Source: an uncultured Pseudomonas sp. (GTDB taxonomy: Bacteria > Pseudomonadota > Gammaproteobacteria > Pseudomonadales > Pseudomonadaceae). Taken from it: a DNA stretch of 19,492 nt. This document shows positions 13,111 to 19,492 of the stretch, in pieces (position 1 is the first letter of the stretch; every line of letters begins with the position of its first letter). Both the position numbers and the translations under genes were made by a program. The stretch is from NCBI RefSeq assembly GCF_946885885.1, contig NZ_CAMPHN010000082.1, positions 1 through 19,492 on the forward strand, read 5' to 3'. Under the pieces are notes generated by a model. That model did not search any database. It was given only the letters and a program-made list of their open reading frames with translations, and had not been told where the DNA came from.

Positions 13111-15162
13111 CTACAGCTTCAGATTGACGGACAGGTAAGCCGAACGACCGGGGGCCGGCGAGAACATGGGCTGGTCGTCGCCAGCCCAGAAGAAATTGTC
13201 GTACCACACGTATTCGTACTCGCAGTCCGTCAGGTTCTTCAGCTGCAGGTCGAGGCTGGTGGTGTCGGACAGCTGATAGCGCACGTTGGCGTCCAGCACC
13301 GCGAAGCCGCCGTATTTGCTTTGCTCGTTCGACTCCTCGATGTAGTAGTCGCCTTGCGCGCGGGCCTGCAGGCCGAAGCGCCAGGCGTGATTGAATTGAT
13401 AGTCGACGCCCGCGTTGCTGATGTAACGCGGCGTGGAGAACACCTCCTTGCCGGCCAGCGACTGCCCGTCCGCGGTGAAGGCGCTGACCACCTTGGCCTC
13501 CTGGATGGCGTGTGAGCCCCATACCGTCCACTGATCGTTGAGCTGCGCGGTGAGCTGCATGTCGATGCCGCGCCGCTTGGTTTCGCCCAGGCCGACCGTG
13601 GTGCCGGTGGCGGGCATATTGGCCACTTCGTCGGTGGCCTCCTGCTGCCACAGGGCAATGCGCGCTTCGGCGCCGGCAAACGGCTTGAACTTCACGCCCA
13701 CTTCCTTGCCGGTGTTGATCGACGGGGCGAATTCGGCCTGCCCGGCGGTCAGGTAGGCCGGCGCGGTGGAGCCCGTGAGAACTTGGAAGGTACGCCCCCA
13801 GTTGGCGTAAACGTTGACGTCCGGCGTGACGCTGTAGACCACGCTGAGCTTGGGCTGCTCGATCCAGCCGTAGTCCTGCAGTTCGGCTTTCACGCCGTTC
13901 TGCAGCTCGGTATTGCCGGAGAACTTGTCCACCCGGTAGGCCGGGATGATCTTCAACTGCTCGATGGGCTGGATGATCACCTGGGCATAGGCGCCGGTGT
14001 TGTACAGCGTATAGCGGTCGTCATTCTGCGTGCGTGCCGGCGGCGCGTCGAAGTCGGTGGGGATGGCGAAGTCGTAGCGGTAGCGGCGGTACTCGTTGTC
14101 CTGCTGCTCGTAGTTGATGCCGCCATCGAGGGTCAACATCTCGTGGGCGCGCCAGGTCAGGTTGCTCAGCGCGCCGGTCTGGCGCTCCTGCCACTGGCGG
14201 CGCTGGCGTGGCGCGTTGCCGAGCGGGTAGTCGGTGAAGGTGATGGTGCGGTCGTCGTCGTAGCTGTTGTAGTACAGCTTGTTGCTCAGGCTCAGGTCAT
14301 CGCTGAGCTGGAAATCGGCATGGACGCCGAGGTGCTTCATGTCGCGGTCGTCGCCGTCGTTGGCGTTCTTTTCCGGCGACTTCGAGCGGCTCGCGGCCAA
14401 CTGCTGCGCGGTGAGGAAACCCGGCTCCTCGGCCTGATGGTGATAGAGACGGGCGACCAGGCCGAGCTTCATGGTCTGCTCGTCATCGCTGACGAACCAC
14501 TTGCCGCCGAGCGAGTACTTGTTCGATTCGCTGTGGTCGCGGAAACCGTCGGAGTCCTGCTTGGCCAGGAAGTAGTTCTGCGCGAAGTTGCCTTCCTCAT
14601 GGCCCACCGCCAGCTGGAATTCGCGGGTGTCGAAGCTGCCGTAGGTCAGGCGGCCATCGGTGTAGTTGCCACCCTGGCGGGTGGCGAAGTTGATGTTGCC
14701 GCCGATGTTGTGCAGACCGTAGCGCGGGTCGTTGGTGCCGCGCACCACCTCGATGTAGTCCAGTTCCAGCGGGAAGATCATGTCGATGAAGCGCTGGTTA
14801 CCGCTGTTGACGTTGCTCGGCACGCCGTCGATCAGCGTCTTGATGCCGTTGATGTAGCCCTCGCCGTTGAAGGCACGGAAGGTCACCTTGCCGGACTCGG
14901 CGCCCATACGTGTCTCGGTCAGCTGGATGCCGGGCATCTGGCCCAGCAGTTCCCAGCTGTTCATCACGGTTTTGTCCTCGATCTTGTCGAAGCCCATGAT
15001 GTCGACCGAGGTCAGGATGCTAGTGGTGTTCAAGGTTCCACTGGCTTTGGACGTGACGTAGACGTCGCCCAGGGTAGTGGTGGAGTTGCCGGACTGGGCA
15101 GAGAAGAGGTCGGTCGTGACTAGGGCGGTCACCACCGCGAGGGAGGCCGATGTGGCTTTCAT
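13111..15162 (-). CDS. TonB-dependent outer-membrane receptor (FecA-like class without signalling domain)
   Basis: A ligand-gated outer-membrane transporter (683 aa). A hydrophobic N-terminus (residues 1-24) serves as signal peptide. The plug domain has VYVTS near the TonB-box position, LLGQMPGIQLTE (72-83), DGVPSNVNSGN and IEVVRGTNDPRYGLHNIGGNI-type sequence. A 22-strand barrel with NLTD near the end follows. There is no N-terminal signalling domain, so it is not of the sigma-regulated FecA/FpvA type. The last residue is Leu rather than the usual aromatic. AGGA lies 6-7 bases before the ATG. Upstream (minus strand) is a run of nine Cs (15187-15195) and, about 210 bp out, a Zur-box-like site, hinting at zinc or metallophore uptake. 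The ligand cannot be read directly; siderophore or another metal chelate remains possible. No neighbouring metal ABC genes are seen. Confidence 0.92.
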   Translation of the reverse strand: MKATSASLAVVTALVTTDLFSAQSGNSTTTLGDVYVTSKASGTLNTTSILTSVDIMGFDKIEDKTVMNSWELLGQMPGIQLTETRMGAESGKVTFRAFNGEGYINGIKTLIDGVPSNVNSGNQRFIDMIFPLELDYIEVVRGTNDPRYGLHNIGGNINFATRQGGNYTDGRLTYGSFDTREFQLAVGHEEGNFAQNYFLAKQDSDGFRDHSESNKYSLGGKWFVSDDEQTMKLGLVARLYHHQAEEPGFLTAQQLAASRSKSPEKNANDGDDRDMKHLGVHADFQLSDDLSLSNKLYYNSYDDDRTITFTDYPLGNAPRQRRQWQERQTGALSNLTWRAHEMLTLDGGINYEQQDNEYRRYRYDFAIPTDFDAPPARTQNDDRYTLYNTGAYAQVIIQPIEQLKIIPAYRVDKFSGNTELQNGVKAELQDYGWIEQPKLSVVYSVTPDVNVYANWGRTFQVLTGSTAPAYLTAGQAEFAPSINTGKEVGVKFKPFAGAEARIALWQQEATDEVANMPATGTTVGLGETKRRGIDMQLTAQLNDQWTVWGSHAIQEAKVVSAFTADGQSLAGKEVFSTPRYISNAGVDYQFNHAWRFGLQARAQGDYYIEESNEQSKYGGFAVLDANVRYQLSDTTSLDLQLKNLTDCEYEYVWYDNFFWAGDDQPMFSPAPGRSAYLSVNLKL

Positions 15163-15186
15163 GCGCGTTCCTGGTGTTGGTTTTCT

Positions 15187-15195
15187 GGGGGGGGG
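15187..15195. repeat. mononucleotide tract (9 C on the coding strand) in the TonB receptor leader
   Basis: Nine uninterrupted Gs on the plus strand, that is Cs on the receptor strand, sit 25-33 bases before the receptor ATG. Tracts of this length are slippage-prone. Changes here would alter leader or spacer length, not the reading frame. It may equally be harmless or a sequencing artefact. Confidence 0.6.
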
Positions 15196-15370
15196 AGTGG
15201 TTTCAATCTGTCGATTCGCTCTTGCGTCAGGCCAGGCTCGGATGGCGGAAGTCGCGCACGTTTTCTGTCGCCTTCTGAACCCGGTATGGAGCAGTTGGGT
15301 CGCGTTGGCCTTTCGAAAAAGCCGATAGGCCGAGAGCCCCAGGTTAGAGCGGTATAGCCGGTAAAAAAGA

Positions 15371-15385
15371 TGTTATATCGTAACA
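15371..15385 (-). promoter_or_regulatory. Zur-box-like palindrome upstream of the TonB receptor
   Basis: On the receptor strand the site reads TGTTACGATATAACA. It matches 13 of 15 positions of the remembered gammaproteobacterial Zur pattern TGTTATANTATAACA, and the right half TATAACA is exact. It lies in the only AT-rich segment of the 295-bp gap, 209-223 bp before the ATG. Zur represses zinc-uptake genes when zinc is sufficient. The consensus is from memory. Confidence 0.5.
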
Positions 15386-15457
15386 AAAACAATTCACTGT
15401 TTCAGTCCGTAATTCTGCTGAAATGCAGCTGGAAACCCGGGCCCGTTGGTGGGGCCG

Positions 15458-16288
15458 CTAGATTCCGGCAGACCGCAGATGAAGCGCGTAGATCGCGTCA
15501 TAACGACTGACGATGCGATAGATGACGCCCTCCCGCTCGAGGTCGGTCAGGACGGCGTCGAGGCGTTGCTTGAAGTCCTCCTTGTAGGGATAAGCCCTCG
15601 GGTTGCGGCGGGTATAACCGAGGTGTCCCGCCTCGCCGGTGAGCCAGGGACCTTCGACTATCCAGTTGAGGCCGTTGTCGCCGAGCACGCCGTCGCTGTG
15701 CATCCGCTCCAGTTCCCAGAGAACCGCACGGCGATCGTTGATATAGGCGTCCAGCCGCCCGCGATAGAGCATGGCCAGGCTGGTGCGGTTGTCCTTGCCA
15801 TAGACCTGCTGCAGCTCGCCCCTGGCCAGCATGAGCTGGTAATCCTGGTCCGGGATGTTGATGAAGCCGCTATTCTGGCCGATGCGCAGGCCGCCATAGG
15901 CCTGCGGAAAACGCTCGTCCGGGAGTGTGCGCGCCACGTCGGCGCGCAAGAAGACCACCAGCTTTTCTCTCAATATGGGCCGCGAGTAGTCCATCCAGGG
16001 CCGCTCGGCGGGCCGGTAGTAAGGCGGATAGAGGGCAAAGGCGCGGCCCTTGGCCAATTCCGCCAGCGCCCGCGTCCACGGCAAGGGACGGATGTGCACG
16101 CGATACTCCGGCATCCGGGCGAAGGCCGCGCGCAGGATATCGTTGTACAGCCCCCTGGCCTGCTCGCCCTCGGCATAGCTGTACGGCGGGTAGCCGGCGT
16201 CGCAGAGAATGGTCACCTCGATAGGTGGGCTCGCCCTGCTGCCGGCATGCAGCGCACAAGCCAGCAGCCCGACCAATAACCTACGCAT
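15458..16288 (-). CDS. periplasmic solute-binding protein, family 3 (amino-acid-binding type)
   Basis: A small extracytoplasmic binding protein (276 aa) of the SBP_bac_3 fold. The signal peptide is MRRLLVGLLACALHAGSRA, and the mature start IEVTILCDAGYPPYSYAEG is the usual first strand of the family. LRIGQNSGF (174-182 region) and LDAYINDRRA (about 214-223) mark the second lobe. The start at 16288 has GAGGG 7 bases upstream; a longer frame to 16414 runs through the terminator of the preceding gene and is rejected. It may feed a polar amino-acid ABC importer encoded elsewhere, since no permease or ATPase is present, or belong to the transporter-less binding proteins common in pseudomonads. A separate promoter is expected, as a terminator at 16346-16377 lies just upstream. 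Confidence 0.83.
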   Translation of the reverse strand: MRRLLVGLLACALHAGSRASPPIEVTILCDAGYPPYSYAEGEQARGLYNDILRAAFARMPEYRVHIRPLPWTRALAELAKGRAFALYPPYYRPAERPWMDYSRPILREKLVVFLRADVARTLPDERFPQAYGGLRIGQNSGFINIPDQDYQLMLARGELQQVYGKDNRTSLAMLYRGRLDAYINDRRAVLWELERMHSDGVLGDNGLNWIVEGPWLTGEAGHLGYTRRNPRAYPYKEDFKQRLDAVLTDLEREGVIYRIVSRYDAIYALHLRSAGI

Positions 16289-16345
16289 ACCCAACCCTCG
16301 AATGATACGGCTGAATAGTCCCTGCTCCGATGCCGATTTAAACGC

Positions 16346-16377
16346 AAAAAAAAGCCCGCAGCATGAACGGGCTAAAA
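16346..16377 (-). terminator. intrinsic terminator of the gabD-dehydrogenase transcript
   Basis: On the minus strand AGCCCG and CGGGCT form a stem around a 9-base loop, followed by eight Ts (16353-16346). It begins 33 bp after the stop codon of the tartrate/malate-type dehydrogenase, a textbook rho-independent terminator that separates this unit from the solute-binding protein gene. Confidence 0.88.
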
Positions 16378-16410
16378 AGGGTGACACACCAACACAAGTC
16401 AAATGGCAGC

Positions 16411-17490
16411 TCAAAGCGCCGCGGCAATCGCCTTACCGACATCCTGGGTCGAGCCCTGGCCGCCGAGATCGGGAGTGATCGGCCCTGCGGCGATGACCTG
16501 CTCGATGGCTTTGAGAATGCCGTCGTGGGCTGCGCGATAGCGCTCATCGCCATTGCCGAGGAAGTCCAGCATCAGGGCGCCGGACCAGATCATGGCGATC
16601 GGGTTGGCGATGTTCTGGCCGTAGATGTCCGGGGCCGAACCGTGCACCGGCTCGAACAGCGAGGGGAAGCGCCGTTCCGGGTCGAGGTTGGCCGAAGGCG
16701 CGATACCGATGGTGCCGGCACAGGCCGGGCCCAGATCGGAAAGGATGTCGCCGAACAGGTTCGAGGCCACCACCACATCGAAGCGCTGCGGCTGCAACAC
16801 GAAGCGCGCGCAGAGAATGTCGATATGCTGTTTGTCCCAGCTGATATCCGGGTACTGCGCGGCCATCAGCGCGGTGCGCTCGTCCCAGTAGGGCATGCTG
16901 ACGGAAATCCCGTTGGATTTGGTCGCCGCGGTCAAACGTTTGCGCGGGCGGGTCTGTGCCAGGTCGAAGGCGTACTTGAGAATCCGGTCGACGCCACGGC
17001 GGGTGAACACCGATTCCTGCAGCACGAACTCATGCTCGGTACCTTCGAACATCTTGCCGCCCACCGAGGAGTATTCGCCCTCGGTGTTTTCGCGGATCAC
17101 CACGAAATCGATATCGCCGGCTTCGCGGCCGGCCAGCGGGCACGGCACGCCGGGGAACAAGCGCACCGGGCGGATGTTCACATACTGGTCGAAGTCGCGG
17201 CGGAACTTGAGCAGCGAGCCCCACAGGGAAATATGATCCGGCACCTTGTCCGGCCAACCCACCGCGCCGAAGTAGATGGCATCGAAGCCCTTGAGCTGTT
17301 CGAACCAGTCGTCGGGCATCATCTGCCCGTGCTCCAGGTAGTAATCGCAGTGCGCCCAGTCGAGCACCTCGATACTCAGATCGAGATCCCACTTGCGCGC
17401 GGCCTGTTCCAGCACCCGCAGCCCCTCGGGCAGTACTTCCTTGCCGATGCCATCACCGGCGATCGCGGCGATTTTGAATGTCTTGCTCAT
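16411..17490 (-). CDS. tartrate dehydrogenase / D-malate dehydrogenase (isocitrate/isopropylmalate dehydrogenase family)
   Basis: A metal- and NAD-dependent beta-decarboxylating dehydrogenase (359 aa; DmlA/TtuC about 361). GDGIGKEV (12-19), YFGAVGWPDKVPDHISLWG (73-91), IRENTEGEYSSVGG (132-145), K191 in ATKSNG, SNLFGDILSDLG (243-254, metal-binding Asp248 and Asp252) and EPVHGSAPDIYGQNIANP (280-297) are typical. The WPDKVPDHISLW segment is characteristic of the tartrate/D-malate branch rather than LeuB. It would oxidise D-malate to pyruvate and CO2, or act on tartrate. The start at 17490 has AAGG about 8 bases upstream; an in-frame ATG nine codons earlier is less well placed. It lies 53 bp after gabD, so the two are probably co-transcribed and end at the strong terminator at 16346-16377. 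Confidence 0.9.
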   Translation of the reverse strand: MSKTFKIAAIAGDGIGKEVLPEGLRVLEQAARKWDLDLSIEVLDWAHCDYYLEHGQMMPDDWFEQLKGFDAIYFGAVGWPDKVPDHISLWGSLLKFRRDFDQYVNIRPVRLFPGVPCPLAGREAGDIDFVVIRENTEGEYSSVGGKMFEGTEHEFVLQESVFTRRGVDRILKYAFDLAQTRPRKRLTAATKSNGISVSMPYWDERTALMAAQYPDISWDKQHIDILCARFVLQPQRFDVVVASNLFGDILSDLGPACAGTIGIAPSANLDPERRFPSLFEPVHGSAPDIYGQNIANPIAMIWSGALMLDFLGNGDERYRAAHDGILKAIEQVIAAGPITPDLGGQGSTQDVGKAIAAAL

Positions 17491-17543
17491 GTCGTTACCT
17501 TCGCGGATTCGCGTCAATCAAGCCTGTTCGAATAGCAGTCGCC

Positions 17544-19001
17544 CTACAGCCCACCGATATGGAAGGCCTTGATTTCCAGATACTCGTCCAGCCCGTACTT
17601 GGAGCCCTCGCGGCCCAGGCCCGATTGCTTGACCCCACCGAACGGCGCCACTTCCATCGAGATGAGCCCGGTGTTGAGGCCGACCATGCCGAATTCCAGC
17701 GCCTCGCCGAAACGCCACGAGCGACGCAGATCCTGGGTGAAGAAATACGCGCCCAGGCCATAGGGCGTGGCATTGGCCAGGGCCAGCGCCTCTTCCTCGG
17801 TGCTGAAGCGCATCAGCGGGGCCAGCGGGCCAAAGGTTTCCTCGTTGGCCAAGAGCATTCCGGCATGAGCGTCGGCGAGCACCGTCGGCTGAACGAACTG
17901 GCTATCGCCCGCCGGGATGCCGCCGCACAGCAAACGCCCACCCTGGCTCAGGGCATCGTCGATATGCAGGGCGACCTTGCTCACCGCCGCCGCATTGATC
18001 AGCGGACCGATTGTTGTGCCGGCATCCAGGCCGTTGCCGACCTTGAGCTTGTTCACCGCCTCGACCAGACGCTGGGCGAAGCGCTCGTAGATGCCGTCCT
18101 GCACCAGAATACGGTTGGCACAGACGCAGGTTTGCCCGGCATTGCGGAACTTGCTCTGCATCACACCCGCCACCGCCTGATCCAGGTCGGCGTCATCGAA
18201 CACGATGAACGGGGCATTGCCGCCCAGTTCGAGGCTCAGGCGTTTGATCTGCTCGGCGCTCTGGCGCATCAGCAGACGCCCCACGGCGGTCGAACCGGTG
18301 AAGGAAATCTTGCGCACGGTCGGATTGCCGGTCAGCTCCTCGCCGATCCCCGCCGGCATGCCGGTGACCACGTTGAACACCCCGGCAGGGATGCCCACCC
18401 GCTCGGCCAGCACCGCCAGCGCCAGCGCCGACAACGGCGTCAGATCCGAAGGTTTGACGATGATCGGGCAACCGGCCGCCAGGGCCGGCGCGCACTTGCG
18501 GGTGATCATCGCGTTGGGGAAGTTCCACGGCGTGATGGCCGCGCACACCCCGACCGGCTGCTTCAGGGTGAGCAGGCGACGGTCGCCGCTCGGCGCCGGA
18601 ATGGTCTCGCCGTAAACCCGGCGCGCCTCCTCGGCGAACCACTTGACGAAGCTGGCGCCGTAGCGGATCTCGCCCTGGGCTTCGGCCAGCGGCTTGCCCT
18701 GCTCGCAGGTCATGATCAACGCCAGGTCGTCGAGGTTGTCCAGCATGGCCTGATACCAGCGCTCCAGCAGCGCCGCGCGTTCCGCCGCGGGGCGCGCACG
18801 CCAGGCCGGCCAGGCGCGCTCGGCGGCCTCGATGGCGCGACGGGTTTCGCCGCCTTGCAGGGCCGGAACCCGGGCCAGGCATTCGCCGGTGGCGGGGTCG
18901 ATGACATCCAAGGTGGCGGCGTTATCGGCGCTCACCCACTGGCCGTCGATATAGGCGCGTTCTACCAGCAGGCTAGGGTCTTGCAAGCGATTCTTGAGCA
19001 T
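17544..19001 (-). CDS. gabD: NAD(P)-dependent succinate-semialdehyde dehydrogenase
   Basis: An aldehyde dehydrogenase of the GabD class (485 aa; GabD about 482), expected to oxidise succinate semialdehyde, or the closely related glutarate semialdehyde, to the diacid. ITPWNFP (156-162, N160), KPSDLTPL (183-190), FTGSTAVGR (234-242), E258 in LELGGNAPF and C292 in GQTCVCANR are the catalytic landmarks. The C292-V-C294 pair is the redox-switch arrangement known in GabD and human SSADH. AGGA lies about 9 bases before the ATG. It is first in a two-gene unit with the tartrate/malate-type dehydrogenase. GabT in the window would supply its substrate, but is about 10 kb away and in a different unit. 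An inverted repeat AGCCTC/GAGGCT at 19023-19045 may be a regulatory site. Confidence 0.92.
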   Translation of the reverse strand: MLKNRLQDPSLLVERAYIDGQWVSADNAATLDVIDPATGECLARVPALQGGETRRAIEAAERAWPAWRARPAAERAALLERWYQAMLDNLDDLALIMTCEQGKPLAEAQGEIRYGASFVKWFAEEARRVYGETIPAPSGDRRLLTLKQPVGVCAAITPWNFPNAMITRKCAPALAAGCPIIVKPSDLTPLSALALAVLAERVGIPAGVFNVVTGMPAGIGEELTGNPTVRKISFTGSTAVGRLLMRQSAEQIKRLSLELGGNAPFIVFDDADLDQAVAGVMQSKFRNAGQTCVCANRILVQDGIYERFAQRLVEAVNKLKVGNGLDAGTTIGPLINAAAVSKVALHIDDALSQGGRLLCGGIPAGDSQFVQPTVLADAHAGMLLANEETFGPLAPLMRFSTEEEALALANATPYGLGAYFFTQDLRRSWRFGEALEFGMVGLNTGLISMEVAPFGGVKQSGLGREGSKYGLDEYLEIKAFHIGGL

Positions 19002-19022
19002 GATCGAGTCCTGTTCCGAGAC

Positions 19023-19045
19023 AGCCTCCAGTCTATGCAGAGGCT
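19023..19045. promoter_or_regulatory. inverted repeat upstream of gabD, possible regulator site
   Basis: AGCCTC (19023-19028) and GAGGCT (19040-19045) flank an 11-bp centre in the gabD leader, 22-44 bp before its ATG. It could be an operator or a leader hairpin; no regulator gene is adjacent in the window. Confidence 0.3.
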
Positions 19046-19187
19046 ACAAACGAGGATGCTGAAAGCGCTCGCCCAGCAGCGTTGAATGCTGAAAATCAGC
19101 CTGCGACGGCAGGCTCTACCGGGTATGCGGGTTGTTGGCGGGAGCGCAGCCTCGGCAGGGGCTGCTGGTACTGCTGTCAGACGTTGA
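19046..19187. other. gene-free gap between gabD leader and palindromic repeats
   Basis: This gap contains a 7-bp hairpin, AGCCTGC/GCAGGCT (19098-19115), and no credible gene. The gabD promoter probably lies within its left part. Together with the repeats to the window edge, about 490 bp are without a protein gene. Confidence 0.5.
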
Positions 19188-19380
19188 AGCCCGTAGGTTG
19201 GGTTAGCGGCGATTGTTGCGGTTCCAGCAGCGACATCGTCATAGGCCGCCGCGTAACCCAACAGATCGCATGCCGGAACGACACCGCGTCGTGACCTTGT
19301 TGGGTTACGCGGCGCTCGGTAGCGGTGGTGTTTGTACGCCCTGTGCAGCGCCGCTAACCCAACCTACGGAACTCATGGTT
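19188..19380. repeat. 193-bp palindromic repeat element, first copy
   Basis: The unit has nested inverted repeats. A 21-bp outer pair at 19191-19211 and 19349-19369 begins CCGTAGGTTGGGTTAGCGG. A 16-bp inner pair is GCCGCGTAACCCAACA (19248-19263) and its complement (19298-19313). No reading frame of note lies inside. Elements with TAGGTTGGGTTAGCG ends are widespread extragenic repeats in gammaproteobacteria (recalled, not searched). The nested palindromes suggest a MITE-like or REP-type origin. Confidence 0.7.
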
Positions 19381-19492
19381 AGCCCGTAGGTTGGGTTAGC
19401 GGCGATTATTGCGGCTCAAGCAGCGACATCGTCATAGGCCGCCGCGTAACCCAACAGATCGCATGCCGGAACGACACCGCGTCGTGACCTTG
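19381..19492. repeat. palindromic repeat element, second copy cut by window edge
   Basis: 112 bases match 19188-19299 with three mismatches by eye (near 19215, 19222 and 19224 of copy 1). The second copy begins 193 bp after the first, so the two are in direct tandem and the array may continue beyond the window. Confidence 0.8.

Noticed and set aside
13783..15123. Plus-strand open frame of 446 codons opposite the TonB receptor
   Set aside because: Low-complexity Val/Ala/Leu/Gly product without a ribosome binding site; the receptor on the other strand explains the sequence.
17478..19085. Long plus-strand open frame (535 codons) opposite gabD and the end of the dehydrogenase gene
   Set aside because: It is antisense to two clear enzyme families with intact motifs, and its product is Arg/Gln/His-rich with no family likeness. 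It is a GC-bias shadow.
1..19492. CRISPR array, riboswitch, phage genes or transposase
   Set aside because: No regularly spaced repeats with unique spacers, no recognised aptamer, and no integrase, capsid or transposase motifs were seen on either strand.

Overview
The window reads as a GC-rich gammaproteobacterial chromosome segment, most likely Pseudomonas or a close relative such as Stutzerimonas. This rests on the tRNA-Asn sequence, REP-like palindromes beginning GTAGCCCGGATG, repeats beginning GTAGGTTGGGTT, and protein sequences that resemble pseudomonad families. No database search was possible, so all names come from motif and sequence recognition.

Layout. Bases 1-496 hold the 3' part of a tRNA-Asn gene, its terminator, a 25-bp second copy of the tRNA 3' end, a REP-like palindrome and several hairpins, but no protein gene. 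Next, on the minus strand, come a serine hydrolase of the beta-lactamase/NylB type (3089-4363), an outer-membrane barrel (1639-2964) and a PotF-like periplasmic binding protein (497-1597). The hydrolase is divergent from a TetR regulator (4513-5172), with an 18-bp palindrome between them. A second minus-strand cluster carries a GabT-like aminotransferase (6484-7782), a degenerate HAD protein (5738-6394) and an Lrp/AsnC regulator (5204-5692). A GhrA-like 2-hydroxyacid dehydrogenase (8065-8991) is divergent from gabT.

A LysR regulator (9021-9956) is divergent from a large NADH:flavin oxidoreductase of the 2,4-dienoyl-CoA reductase/dimethylglycine demethylase type (10062-12101). Downstream lies a second Lrp regulator (12328-12819), about 80% identical to the first and in opposite orientation. 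A TonB-dependent receptor (13111-15162) has a Zur-box-like site and a 9-base C tract upstream. Further minus-strand genes are a family-3 solute-binding protein (15458-16288), a tartrate/D-malate dehydrogenase (16411-17490) and a GabD-like succinate-semialdehyde dehydrogenase (17544-19001). The right edge holds two near-identical 112-bp repeats from a palindromic repeat family.

How the genes may work together (inference). GabT and GabD could convert omega-amino acids such as GABA, via the semialdehyde, to a dicarboxylate. The tartrate/malate-type dehydrogenase and GhrA would handle hydroxyacids and oxoacids. The PotF-like binding protein, porin and NylB-like hydrolase could capture or cleave an upstream nitrogen compound. 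The flavin oxidoreductase could demethylate an N-methylated amine. No ABC permease or ATPase genes are present, so both binding proteins are orphans here. Overall it looks like an accessory nitrogen/carbon scavenging region under dense local regulation: one TetR, one LysR and two Lrp proteins.
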